Shown here: piece after piece, positions 1-7,899 of the stretch
Layout of the letters: every line of letters begins with the position of its first letter
Position numbering within the stretch: position 1 is the first letter of the stretch
Source of the DNA: JAUMXJ01 sp041781135
GTDB lineage: Bacteria > Bacillota > Clostridia > Peptostreptococcales > Acidaminobacteraceae
Assembly: GCA_041781135.1 (NCBI GenBank)
Contig: JBHAZV010000026.1
Coordinates: 76,657-140,656, forward strand
Direction: 5' to 3'
DNA: 64,000 bases
Made by a program: the position numbers and the translations under genes
Notes under the pieces: generated by a model
What the model saw: the letters and a program-made list of their open reading frames with translations, nothing else
Told to the model about the DNA's origin: nothing
Database searches by the model: none

Positions 1-1
1 C

Positions 2-589
2 GAGGAGATCGTTCCGGTTGTAATTCAGGGCAAAAAGGGCGACACTGTAATAGATAAGGACGAATACATCAAGTACGGAACTACCTTGGACAAGGTCGAA
101 AAGCTTCGCCCTGCGTTTAAAAAGGATGGAACTGTTACCGCGGCAAATGCCTCCGGGCTTAACGATGGCGCTGCAATGCTCGTGCTTATGAGCGAAGAAA
201 AGGCAAAGGCGCTTGGGGTAACTCCGCTCGCTACGATAAAGGCGTATGCTACAAAGGGTGTCGATCCTTCGATAATGGGGTATGGTCCTGTTCCTGCTAC
301 AAAGGCTGCTCTTGAAAAGGCAGGCTGGACAGTGGCGGATCTCGATCTCGTAGAGGCGAACGAGGCCTTTGCGGCTCAGTCGATAGCTGTTGTAAACGAC
401 CTCGGGCTCAATAAAGATATTGTGAATGTAAACGGCGGAGCAATTGCGCTCGGTCACCCTATCGGATGCAGCGGCGCAAGGATTCTCACTACTCTTGTGT
501 ACGAAATGAAGCGCAGGGGCGCCAAAAAAGGACTTGCAACACTGTGCATCGGCGGCGGTATGGGAACGTCGGTACTTGTTGAAAGATAG
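2..589 (+). CDS. thlA: Acetyl-CoA C-acetyltransferase (thiolase), 3' part only
   Basis: This is the C-terminal half (about 195 residues) of a biosynthetic thiolase, which condenses two acetyl-CoA into acetoacetyl-CoA. The frame is already open at base 2, so the start and the first nucleophilic Cys lie outside the window. Visible family motifs are the substrate-loop stretch GTTLDKVEKLRPAF, NASGLNDGAA, the catalytic-His motif GHPIGCSGAR, and the C-terminal Cys motif LCIGGGMG. Both acid-base residues of this half are intact. A terminator follows at 665-709, so it probably ends its transcription unit. In clostridia such enzymes feed butyrate-type fermentation; that role is inferred from the family, not from neighbours in view. 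Confidence 0.95.
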   Translation, partial: EEIVPVVIQGKKGDTVIDKDEYIKYGTTLDKVEKLRPAFKKDGTVTAANASGLNDGAAMLVLMSEEKAKALGVTPLATIKAYATKGVDPSIMGYGPVPATKAALEKAGWTVADLDLVEANEAFAAQSIAVVNDLGLNKDIVNVNGGAIALGHPIGCSGARILTTLVYEMKRRGAKKGLATLCIGGGMGTSVLVER

Positions 590-664
590 CGTTTGCAGGA
601 TAAATCGCTTAATTTTCAATAAAGCAGGCAGAGATTAGTTAAAATAATTTAACAAAAAACAAGG

Positions 665-709
665 GGCAGACTCTCTTGATGACATCAAAGGAGTTTGCCT
701 CTTATTTTT
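665..709 (+). terminator. Rho-independent terminator after thiolase
   Basis: GGCAGACTC (665-673) pairs with GAGTTTGCC (691-699) with one G-U pair. An inner TTGAT/ATCAA stem extends it, and a T-rich run follows. It separates the thiolase from the next gene. Confidence 0.85.
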
Positions 710-718
710 GCGATGTTT

Positions 719-736
719 TGTGATAGAATCGCACTA
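719..736 (+). promoter_or_regulatory. Extended -10 promoter of the ABC-F gene, apparently leaderless
   Basis: The element TGaTAGAAT (TAGAAT at 724-729) ends only 6 nt before the ATG at 736. No good -35 is seen, but the TGn extension compensates. There is no Shine-Dalgarno sequence before the ATG, so transcription would begin at or next to the start codon. Confidence 0.55.
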
Positions 737-2292
737 TGAGTATACTTACAGTAAAAAATTTGTCGCACGGTTTTGGAGATCGAGCGATTTTTGAGGATGT
801 TTCGTTTCGTCTGTTAAAGGGCGAGCATATTGGGCTTATTGGCGCAAACGGCGAAGGCAAGTCTACCTTTATGAATATAATCACCGGTAAATTGGAGCCT
901 GACGCGGGTGAAATAGAGTGGTCTAAAAGAGTTAGGGTCGGTTATCTCGACCAGCACTCGAGCGTGGAAAAGGGCAAAAGCATTATCGAGGTGCTTATGT
1001 CGGCATTTCAGCATCTTCATGACCTTGAAGCCGAGATGAATCAGATGTATGTCGATATGGCGGATGCGGGTGATTCAGAGATGTCGGCGCTTATGGAGGA
1101 AGTGGGCACCATTCAGGATATACTCGACCATCACGATTTTTACAATCTTGAAACACGTGCAAGCGAGGTGGCAAGAGGACTTGGTCTGCACGAATTCGGC
1201 TTGGATACAGCGGTAAGTTCTCTTAGCGGCGGGCAGAAGACAAAGGTGCTTTTAGGCAAGCTGCTGCTTGAAAAACCCGATATTTTGCTGTTAGACGAGC
1301 CTACAAACTTTTTGGATTACGAGCATATCGAATGGCTGAAAAAATACCTCAGCGAATACGAGGATGCGTTTATTCTGATTTCTCATGATGTTCCATTCTT
1401 AAATTCCGTAGTAAATCTAATCTACCATATGGACGCCCGAAAACTGAATCGTTATGTCGGAGATTATGACGATTTTTTAAGAATTAGCGAGGCGAAAAAG
1501 AAGCAGGTCGAAGCTGCGTACAAACAGCAGCAACAGGAAATTGCCGCGCTCGAGGACTTTGTCCAGCGAAATAAGGCGCGCGTCGCAACCCGCAACATGG
1601 CTATGTCAAGGCAGAAAAAGCTTGATAAAATGGAGCGAATAGAATTGGTGCGGGAAAAGCCGAAGCCTGTTTTTAATTTTAAGATGGCGAAAACATCCGG
1701 AAAGATGGTATTTGAAACTAAAGACCTTGTAATCGGTTATGATGAGCCTTTGTCTAAGCCGATAAATTTAAGGCTTGAACGCGGTCAGAAGGTTGCGATA
1801 ACAGGCGCGAACGGCGTGGGCAAGACAACGCTTCTGCGGTCGCTGCTCGGTGAAATAAAGCCGGTTTCCGGCAGCGCCGCCCTCGGAGATATGCTTGAAA
1901 TAGGCTATTTTGAGCAGGAGGTCGCCGAGGCGAATTATAATACTGCAATAGAGGATTACTGGCAGGATTTTCCGTCGCTTAATCAGGCGGAGGTTCGCGC
2001 GGCACTGGCAAAAGCCGGGCTTACAACTCAGCATATCGAAAGCAAGGTTGTGGTGCTCAGCGGCGGAGAGCAGGCAAAAATACGGCTTGCGAAATTGATG
2101 GGAAAGAACACAAATTTTTTGGTGTTGGACGAGCCGACAAATCATCTTGACGTCGACGCCAAGGCGGAGCTTGCACGGGCGCTCAAAGAATACAGAGGCA
2201 CGATTCTGCTGATTTCACACGAACCGGACTTTTATCGTGATATTGTAACGGATATCTGGAATCTTGAGCAATGGACTACAAAACTTATATAA
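736..2292 (+). CDS. ABC-F family ATPase (translation factor type)
   Basis: This soluble protein of 518 residues has two ABC domains and no membrane segments, the architecture of ABC-F proteins that act on the ribosome rather than in transport. Domain 1 has Walker A GANGEGKST (36-44), signature LSGGQ (163-167) and Walker B LLLDEPTNFLD (about 184-194). Domain 2 repeats these as GANGVGKTT, LSGGE and LVLDEPTNHLD. A charged, helical linker rich in K, Q and E lies between them. It resembles the YbiT/EttA-like housekeeping branch more than long-linker antibiotic resistance types, but the subfamily cannot be fixed by eye. The ATG has no ribosome-binding site (see the promoter entry). It ends convergently with the next gene, overlapping by 8 nt. 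Confidence 0.93.
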   Translation: MSILTVKNLSHGFGDRAIFEDVSFRLLKGEHIGLIGANGEGKSTFMNIITGKLEPDAGEIEWSKRVRVGYLDQHSSVEKGKSIIEVLMSAFQHLHDLEAEMNQMYVDMADAGDSEMSALMEEVGTIQDILDHHDFYNLETRASEVARGLGLHEFGLDTAVSSLSGGQKTKVLLGKLLLEKPDILLLDEPTNFLDYEHIEWLKKYLSEYEDAFILISHDVPFLNSVVNLIYHMDARKLNRYVGDYDDFLRISEAKKKQVEAAYKQQQQEIAALEDFVQRNKARVATRNMAMSRQKKLDKMERIELVREKPKPVFNFKMAKTSGKMVFETKDLVIGYDEPLSKPINLRLERGQKVAITGANGVGKTTLLRSLLGEIKPVSGSAALGDMLEIGYFEQEVAEANYNTAIEDYWQDFPSLNQAEVRAALAKAGLTTQHIESKVVVLSGGEQAKIRLAKLMGKNTNFLVLDEPTNHLDVDAKAELARALKEYRGTILLISHEPDFYRDIVTDIWNLEQWTTKLI

Positions 2293-2866
2293 ATTCACAT
2301 AGAGAAACCGCAAATTCCCTTGCGCGCTGCGCTTTATCCTGATCCATAAAGGGCGCGTTATACCCCAAGTGCCTTTCTGCCAGCATTCCGGCATATCTTA
2401 ATCGGGAGTGCTTGCAGTATCTTTTTATGCCTTCTTCAAATAAATCGGCGCCTCTGTCGGGTCTGTAGCCGCATGTTGTTATGATTGCCGCAGTTTTTCC
2501 TTCCCATAGCGACGGACCGGCGACATCTCCGTAAAATTTGTTCATTCCATAGACGAGCCGGTCGAGAGCTGCCTTCATGGGAGGAGTGCAGTACCACGAA
2601 TAAATAGGTGAAGAGAGAATGATTAATTCTCCGCGCATAATCGAATCGAATACCGGCTGCATATCGTCGGCGAGAGAGCAGCCGAATACGCTATGATCCT
2701 TTTGGCAGCAGCGGCAGGCGGTGCATGGTTTTATATTCATGTTGTAAAGATTGAACAGTTCGCAGTCTATTCCGTTGGCAGTGAGTTCGGAGATAGCCAC
2801 TTTTGTCAATGTGTTTGTGTTTCCGCTGCTCCGCGGGCTGCCGAGCAGGATTGTCGCTTTTTTCAT
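2285..2866 (-). CDS. NADPH-dependent FMN reductase / flavodoxin-fold oxidoreductase
   Basis: This flavodoxin-like iron-sulfur flavoprotein has 193 residues. It starts KKATILLGSPRSSGNTNTL, the FMN phosphate-binding loop of the family, followed by a Cys-rich CTACRCCQKD segment typical of Isf-like NAD(P)H:flavin oxidoreductases. SSPIYSWYCTPPMKAALDR is the usual flavin-ring loop. I place the start at 2866 because a GGGGG ribosome-binding site lies 4 nt upstream. A TGATATAAT -10 sits just before that, which rules out the longer in-frame ATG. It is the only - strand gene in the first 42 kb that looks intact. The substrate is unknown. Confidence 0.88.
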   Translation of the reverse strand: MKKATILLGSPRSSGNTNTLTKVAISELTANGIDCELFNLYNMNIKPCTACRCCQKDHSVFGCSLADDMQPVFDSIMRGELIILSSPIYSWYCTPPMKAALDRLVYGMNKFYGDVAGPSLWEGKTAAIITTCGYRPDRGADLFEEGIKRYCKHSRLRYAGMLAERHLGYNAPFMDQDKAQRAREFAVSLCEFI

Positions 2867-2901
2867 TTTACCCCCGAAAATTATATCACGCGCGCACATC
2901 A

Positions 2902-2958
2902 TATGATAAAGTCTAAATCTTATGATAAAATCTAAATCTTATGATAAAATCTAAATAT
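2902..2958. repeat. Three tandem 19-bp repeats in a promoter region
   Basis: Three consecutive 19-bp units (2902-2920, 2921-2939, 2940-2958) share the pattern TATGATAAARTCTAAATCT with one or two differences. Each unit carries a -10-like TGATAAA(A/G)T on the + strand. The array lies between the flavin reductase and the radical SAM gene, which are divergent, so it may hold promoters or protein-binding sites. Confidence 0.9.
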
Positions 2959-2968
2959 AAGGTAAACG

Positions 2969-3010
2969 ATGAAATATTTTAGCGTAAACAGCGGTGGGAG
3001 ACTGCTTTGA
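2969..3010 (+). CDS. Possible 13-codon leader peptide overlapping the radical SAM start
   Basis: An ATG preceded by AAGG (spacing about 6) opens a 13-residue frame, MKYFSVNSGGRLL. Its TGA overlaps the TTG start of the next gene (TTGA). The layout is that of a translationally coupled leader. No composition hints at amino-acid attenuation. It could equally be chance. Confidence 0.3.
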   Translation: MKYFSVNSGGRLL

Positions 3011-3912
3011 CAGAAAGATATTATTCGCTGAGCTCTTACCTAAAGCGGCGGTTTGGAGGCAGGCTTGTAAAGCTTTCGATCGACGGTGGCTTTGGCTGTC
3101 CGAACAGGGAAGGGGGCAGAGAGGGCTGTCTGTTTTGTTCTGAAGGCGGCAGCGGCGAGTTTGCTGCACAAGGCACATCGGTGAGCAGTCAGCTTTTGCG
3201 CCAGACCGAGATGCTTCGGCACAAAAAAACTGCGGATTTTGCGGGATATATAGCATATTTTCAAAGCTATACAAATACTTATGCGCCTGTCGAAGCTTTG
3301 AGGGCGATGTTTTTTGAAGCAATTGCTTTCCGGAATGTTAAAGTGCTTTCGGTAGCGACGCGGGCAGATTGCATATCCGAAGATGCATACTTGCTGCTCG
3401 CCGAACTGAACAAACAAGTCGAAGTGTGGGTTGAAATCGGTTTGCAGACGGTTAACGAGCATACGAGAAATAGCATGAATATAGGTTGCGAGCTGTCTGC
3501 TTTGGAAGAGTGCGTAAGCAAGCTTCACGCGCTCGGGATAAGGACGATTTTGCATGTAATTTTCGGGCTTCCGCACGAGACTGAGGCGGATTTCAAAAAT
3601 ACAATTGATTATGTAAATCGTTTAAGACCGTTTGGAATAAAGATTCACAGTCTGTATATACAAAAGGACGCGCCGCTGTACAAGCACTATATTCGCGGAG
3701 ATTTCCGGATGCTCACAAAAGAAGAGTATATTTCTGCGCTCGTATCGGCAATTGCCGCACTTGACCCTGGCATAGTCGTTCACAGGCTGACAGGCGACGG
3801 AGACAAACGCGTACTTGCGGCTCCCGAATGGTCAAAGGACAAGATAAGCGTTCTTGGAGAACTTGTCAAATCTCTCAAGGCCGCAGGGGTATACCAGGGC
3901 AGCGAAAAATAA
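3007..3912 (+). CDS. Radical SAM protein, YtqA-like (TIGR01212 family)
   Basis: This radical SAM enzyme has 301 residues. The cluster-binding cysteines are C31, C41 and C44 in CPNREGGREGCLFC. That unusual CX9CX2C spacing marks the YtqA/YhcC-type family rather than the common CX3CX2C. Downstream, the family stretches QSYTNTYAPVEAL, WVEIGLQTVNEHT and IFGLPHETEAD are present. The reaction is not established for this family. The TTG start at 3007 is chosen because GGGAG lies 6 nt upstream and the protein begins in the conserved region. It is followed by the alaS promoter, so it is probably monocistronic. Confidence 0.9.
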   Translation: MTERYYSLSSYLKRRFGGRLVKLSIDGGFGCPNREGGREGCLFCSEGGSGEFAAQGTSVSSQLLRQTEMLRHKKTADFAGYIAYFQSYTNTYAPVEALRAMFFEAIAFRNVKVLSVATRADCISEDAYLLLAELNKQVEVWVEIGLQTVNEHTRNSMNIGCELSALEECVSKLHALGIRTILHVIFGLPHETEADFKNTIDYVNRLRPFGIKIHSLYIQKDAPLYKHYIRGDFRMLTKEEYISALVSAIAALDPGIVVHRLTGDGDKRVLAAPEWSKDKISVLGELVKSLKAAGVYQGSEK

Positions 3913-3923
3913 GAGATTAGCAG

Positions 3924-3952
3924 TTGTGGCGAACGCTTGTTTGTGGTAAAAT
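3924..3952 (+). promoter_or_regulatory. alaS operon promoter with a LexA-box-like spacer
   Basis: TTGTGG (3924-3929), a 17-bp spacer and TAAAAT (3947-3952) with a TGG extension form a good sigma-A promoter. The spacer contains CGAACGCTTGTTTG (3930-3943). This fits the pattern CGAACNNNTGTTYK that describes all four LexA boxes found near dinB and lexA/yneA in this window, and it sits in the same place relative to -35 and -10. Confidence 0.6.
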
Positions 3953-3971
3953 TATCTAACTTGGAGGCACT

Positions 3972-6485
3972 ATGCGCAAATTGGGCTTAAACGAACTCAG
4001 AAGGGAGTTTTTAGATTTTTTCAGTTCAAAGGAACATTATGTTGCGGAGTCGTATTCGCTTATACCGGATGACGATCCCAGCATTTTGCTTGTCAATGCC
4101 GGTATGCAGCCGCTTAAAAAGTATTTTACGGGAGCTGCCGAACCGCCAAAACGCAGGATGGCTACCTGCCAAAAGTGTTTTAGAACCGTAGATATAGACA
4201 ATGTAGGCTACACCGCAAGGCATGCGACAATGTTTGAAATGCTCGGCAATTTTTCTTTTGGCGATTACTTCAAAAAGGAAACTCTGGCATGGGGATGGGA
4301 ATTTTTGACAAAGGCGCTCGAAATAGACGAAAGCCTGCTCTGGCCATCGGTTTATCTTGAAGATGACGAGGCTTTTGAAATATGGAATAAGCAGATAGGC
4401 GTTCCGGCTGAAAAAATAACCAAATTAGGCAAAGATGATAATTTTTGGGAAATTGGCACCGGGCCTTGCGGGCCATGCTCAGAGATATATTACGACAGGG
4501 GCGCAAAGCACGGCTGCGGTTCTTCTGACTGCCGTCCGGGCTGCGATTGCGACAGATTCACCGAAATATGGAATCATGTATTTTCGGAATTTGACAGGCA
4601 GGAGGACGGTTCGTATCTTCAGCTCAAACAGAAGAACATAGATACAGGAATGGGGCTCGAACGCCTTGCGCTCGTAGTGCAGGATGTGAACTCAATCTTT
4701 GAGATAGATACAATCAAGAGTATTTATGACGCAATTTTGAAAGCGTCATCAAACAAAAATGAGGTTTCGGCAAAGATTGTTACAGATCACATCAAATCCA
4801 CTGTTTTTTTGGTGGCTGATGGTGTAAACCCTTCGAACGAGGGTCGCGGCTACGTACTCAGGCGAGTTTTCCGAAAGGCTACACGCCACGCCATGAAGCT
4901 CGGAATGCAGAGGGAAGATTTTATTTCGCTGGTAGATGAGGTTATAAATCAATATGGCGGAGCTTATGAAAATCTTTCAAAAAGGCGGGATTTTATCCGC
5001 AAAGTCGTAGAAGCCGAATATGACCGGTTTATTCAGACATTGTCTTCGGGCATGGCAATACTCGAAAAATGGATGGAATCCGGCGAAATCAGCGGAGAAC
5101 AGGTTTTTATGCTGTATGACACCTACGGATTCCCGCTTGAGCTCACAAAGGAAATTCTTGCAGAAAAGGGCATTGCTTTTGATGAATCCGATTTTAACGT
5201 GCGTATGGAGCAGCAGAAAAATTTGGCTCGCGAGGCTACAAAAACACTTGGATGGGAGACCGAAGAAGTACAGGTAAATACCGAGTTTCAGGGCTATACG
5301 GAGCATACTGTCCGCACGGAGCTGGCGCACATCGACAGCCAGGAATTTGCGCTTAAAGCTACGCCGTTCTATGCGGAGAGCGGCGGTCAGATTTATGATA
5401 CCGGCGTAGTTGCTGCAGAGGATGGATCGTTTGAACTTAAAGTGGTTTCTGTCAGAAAAAACGGCGCAGGTACGATAATGCACCTGTATGAGGCCGTGCG
5501 AGGCACTGCAAAGGTTGGGGTTCCTGTTTTGGCAAGCATCGACTACGAGCGCAGACTGAATATTATGCGAAACCACAGCGCTACGCATCTACTGCATGCG
5601 GCTCTGCGCAAAACGCTCGGAGAGCACGTGACACAGGCAGGCTCTCTTGTAACGGAGGAAAAGCTTAGATTTGACTTTACGCATTTTGAAGCATTGGGTT
5701 CCGGAGTTATTTCAGAGGTAGAGGATTTAGTCAACAAAATGATACTCTTCCCCGCAGATATTAAAATAGAAAATATGAGCCGCGATGCCGCTGTCGCTGC
5801 TGGCGCGATGGCTTTGTTCGGTGAAAAATACGGCGATATCGTCAGGGTTGTAAAGATGGGAGATTATTCCACTGAATTATGCGGCGGGACGCACTTAAAA
5901 TCCACTTCCGAGATAGGTCTTTTTAAGATTGTCAGCGAAGGAGGGATTGCTGCCGGAATACGCCGAATAGAGGCAATAACCGGAGCTGCGGTTCTTAGGC
6001 AGCTAAACGAAGATTCAAAACTGATCGCAGAGTTGGAATACGCTCTGAAATCAAAAAAAGAATCGCTTTTGGCAAGAGCGGAGGCGCAGCAGGCGAGTAT
6101 AAAGGCGCTTACAAAAGAAAATGAGGCGCTTAAGCAACGGCTGCTGTCTCAATCCGACGAATCTGAAAAAATTGGCAGGTTCAATCTTTATATCAAGCAG
6201 GCAGGCGGGGTAGATGCAAAGTCTTTGAGGGCGCTTGGCGATGGAATAATCGATAAGGATGCGGATTCGGTGTATATTGCGCACAGCGACGGAGCGCTCG
6301 TCGTTATGGCTGCAAAGCACAGTGTTGATGCGGGAGTTAATGCAGGAAATATCGTAAAAATGATATCCGAAAAGCTTGGAGGCGGCGGAGGCGGCAGGGC
6401 AAACCTGGCGCAGGCAAGCATCAAAAATACAGAAAAGCTTACGGAAGTATTGCAAGAAGTAAAAATATATTTAGGAGGATTATAA
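3972..6485 (+). CDS. alaS: Alanyl-tRNA synthetase
   Basis: This class II synthetase of 837 residues charges tRNA-Ala. The N-terminal catalytic core starts LNELRREFLDFF with motif 2 around RRMATCQKCFRTVD. The editing domain has the zinc motif HSATH (about residue 535) and CGGTH (about 637). The C-terminal C-Ala/DHHA1 domain ends with the glycine-rich GGGGGGRANLAQA. The length is normal to slightly short for bacteria. The start has GGAGG 6 nt upstream. It heads a run of tightly packed genes (ireB, yqgF, yrzB, fur, rnjA), the usual Firmicutes order. The promoter carries a possible LexA box. Confidence 0.98.
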   Translation: MRKLGLNELRREFLDFFSSKEHYVAESYSLIPDDDPSILLVNAGMQPLKKYFTGAAEPPKRRMATCQKCFRTVDIDNVGYTARHATMFEMLGNFSFGDYFKKETLAWGWEFLTKALEIDESLLWPSVYLEDDEAFEIWNKQIGVPAEKITKLGKDDNFWEIGTGPCGPCSEIYYDRGAKHGCGSSDCRPGCDCDRFTEIWNHVFSEFDRQEDGSYLQLKQKNIDTGMGLERLALVVQDVNSIFEIDTIKSIYDAILKASSNKNEVSAKIVTDHIKSTVFLVADGVNPSNEGRGYVLRRVFRKATRHAMKLGMQREDFISLVDEVINQYGGAYENLSKRRDFIRKVVEAEYDRFIQTLSSGMAILEKWMESGEISGEQVFMLYDTYGFPLELTKEILAEKGIAFDESDFNVRMEQQKNLAREATKTLGWETEEVQVNTEFQGYTEHTVRTELAHIDSQEFALKATPFYAESGGQIYDTGVVAAEDGSFELKVVSVRKNGAGTIMHLYEAVRGTAKVGVPVLASIDYERRLNIMRNHSATHLLHAALRKTLGEHVTQAGSLVTEEKLRFDFTHFEALGSGVISEVEDLVNKMILFPADIKIENMSRDAAVAAGAMALFGEKYGDIVRVVKMGDYSTELCGGTHLKSTSEIGLFKIVSEGGIAAGIRRIEAITGAAVLRQLNEDSKLIAELEYALKSKKESLLARAEAQQASIKALTKENEALKQRLLSQSDESEKIGRFNLYIKQAGGVDAKSLRALGDGIIDKDADSVYIAHSDGALVVMAAKHSVDAGVNAGNIVKMISEKLGGGGGGRANLAQASIKNTEKLTEVLQEVKIYLGGL

Positions 6486-6745
6486 TGGCGAGCAAAGATA
6501 CCATTGCTTTTAAGGCTTTAGGCAGCCTCAGTAATCAGGAAAAGGCCGACATACTGGTCTATGTTCACACTGCGCTAAAGGAAAAGGGTTATGATGCGGT
6601 CAACCAACTCATTGGCTACTTGATTTCAGGCGATCCGACCTATATTACAACCTACAAGGATGCTCGAAATCAGATTAAGAAGCTCGAACGTGACGACATA
6701 CTCGAACTTTTGATTAACTCTTATTTCGAAAAGGAAACGAAATAG
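6485..6745 (+). CDS. ireB: IreB family regulator (UPF0297)
   Basis: This small soluble protein of 86 residues begins ASKDTIAFKALGS and continues with GYDAVNQLIGYLISGDPTYI, the hallmark of the UPF0297/IreB/YrzL family. In enterococci IreB is a substrate of the Ser/Thr kinase IreK and affects cephalosporin tolerance; the function here is inferred from that. It overlaps the alaS stop by 1 nt (TAATG) with GGAGG just upstream, and yqgF by 1 nt. Position and length match the family exactly. Confidence 0.95.
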   Translation: MASKDTIAFKALGSLSNQEKADILVYVHTALKEKGYDAVNQLIGYLISGDPTYITTYKDARNQIKKLERDDILELLINSYFEKETK

Positions 6746-7179
6746 TGAAGATTATGGCGCTCGACTATGGCGAGAAATATATCGGCATAGCGGTGAACGA
6801 GCCACTTTTTAATACCGTACACGGGCGCGATACTCTCGTCAGGAAAAACCTTGCATCCGACATCTCATATATTCTGGAGCAGATCTCTAATGAGGATGTG
6901 GGGCTGCTTCTTGTCGGTCTTCCGCTGAATGAGGATGGCGAAGAGACGGCGACGAGCGCGAAGGTTCGCAGCTTTGTGCGAAATATTCAGAAAAAAATGC
7001 ACTATTCATCGAGGAATCACAAAAAAGTCGAGATCAGATTTTGGAACGAAAGATATACCACGCAGGATGCAGATCTGATTTTGGAAGAAAAGCAAATACC
7101 GCGCAGCGAACGCAAAAAATACATAGATAAAATTGCGGCAATTCTGCTGCTCGAAGATTACTTGGCAGCGAGGAAATGA
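6745..7179 (+). CDS. yqgF: Holliday junction resolvase-like protein YqgF/RuvX
   Basis: This RNase H-fold protein has 144 residues. The first strand holds the catalytic Asp (MALDYGEKYIGIAV, D7). VGLPLNEDGEE and RYTTQDADLIL supply the other acidic positions expected for the YqgF family. Members act in 16S rRNA 5' maturation and possibly in junction resolution. The GTG start overlaps the ireB stop (TAGTG). It sits in the standard alaS-ireB-yqgF-yrzB arrangement. Confidence 0.95.
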   Translation: MKIMALDYGEKYIGIAVNEPLFNTVHGRDTLVRKNLASDISYILEQISNEDVGLLLVGLPLNEDGEETATSAKVRSFVRNIQKKMHYSSRNHKKVEIRFWNERYTTQDADLILEEKQIPRSERKKYIDKIAAILLLEDYLAARK

Positions 7180-7183
7180 AAAT

Positions 7184-7453
7184 ATGAACCGAGAAAATGA
7201 TAATATAGAATTAGATGATAATATTGAATCAGACGATATTGTTTATTTGCAAGACGATGATGGCAAGGAGACGCCGTTTGTTGTGATTGCTACGCTCAAA
7301 CTTGACGACACAGATTACGCGCTGCTTTCCGAGCAGGATAATTTGGATGAAGTGATGGTATTTAGACTCGTGGAGCAAGATGGCGAAATCATATTTGAAG
7401 GCGTCGACGATGACGAGGAAATAGACGAAGTCTTTTTGGCTATTAGCGAATAG
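7184..7453 (+). CDS. DUF1292 protein (YrzB-like)
   Basis: This acidic protein of 89 residues is rich in D and E. The core YLQDDDGKETPFVVIATL and DDTDYALLSEQD mark DUF1292 (YrzB in Bacillus). The function is unknown. The start at 7184 is preferred over a longer in-frame start inside yqgF, because the family begins there. The N-terminal stretch of D/N/I residues is low complexity. It sits 4 nt after the yqgF stop, so translation is likely coupled. Confidence 0.9.
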   Translation: MNRENDNIELDDNIESDDIVYLQDDDGKETPFVVIATLKLDDTDYALLSEQDNLDEVMVFRLVEQDGEIIFEGVDDDEEIDEVFLAISE

Positions 7454-7464
7454 CAGGAGGGAAT

Positions 7465-7899
7465 ATGAACCTTGATAAATTTTTACAGATACTTAAGGAG
7501 CGCAATTTCAGGGCAACAGACCAAAGAATGCAGATTTTGCAAGTCATCGGCGAAAATTCTGACAAACATCTCTCAAATGAAGAAATACATGAACTGGTAA
7601 GAAATGTAAACCAAGACATCGGTCTTGCGACAATTTATCGCACAACTCAGCTTTTGGCGCAGCTGGGGATACTTACGACGCTCTCGCTTGGAGACGGCAA
7701 GGAGCGTTACGAAATAAAAAAAGAAACAGAGGGACACACGCATCATCACTTAATTTGTTCTATATGCGGCAACGTATCGGAGGTTCAGGAGGATCTGCTC
7801 GATGAACTCGAGAAAAAGGTCTTCGTTGAACATGGTTTTCATGTCCTGGATCACCAGCTCAAATTTGTGGGTGTATGCGCTGATTGCAAAGATAAATGA
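7465..7899 (+). CDS. fur: Fur family metal-responsive repressor
   Basis: This protein of 144 residues has an N-terminal winged helix (FRATDQRMQILQVI to IGLATIYRTTQLL) and a C-terminal dimer/metal domain. Visible ligands are H91 with H93-H95 (GHTHHHLIC), structural zinc Cys pairs C98/C101 and C138/C141, and the acidic stretch after CGNVSEVQE. This composition suits Fur or PerR; I cannot separate them by eye. It has its own GGAGGG ribosome-binding site. Its stop overlaps the rnjA start by 4 nt (ATGA), a coupling also seen in other clostridia. Confidence 0.92.
   Translation: MNLDKFLQILKERNFRATDQRMQILQVIGENSDKHLSNEEIHELVRNVNQDIGLATIYRTTQLLAQLGILTTLSLGDGKERYEIKKETEGHTHHHLICSICGNVSEVQEDLLDELEKKVFVEHGFHVLDHQLKFVGVCADCKDK

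Noticed and set aside
4977..5588. - strand open frame of 203 codons inside alaS
   Set aside because: It is a shadow of the alanyl-tRNA synthetase frame.
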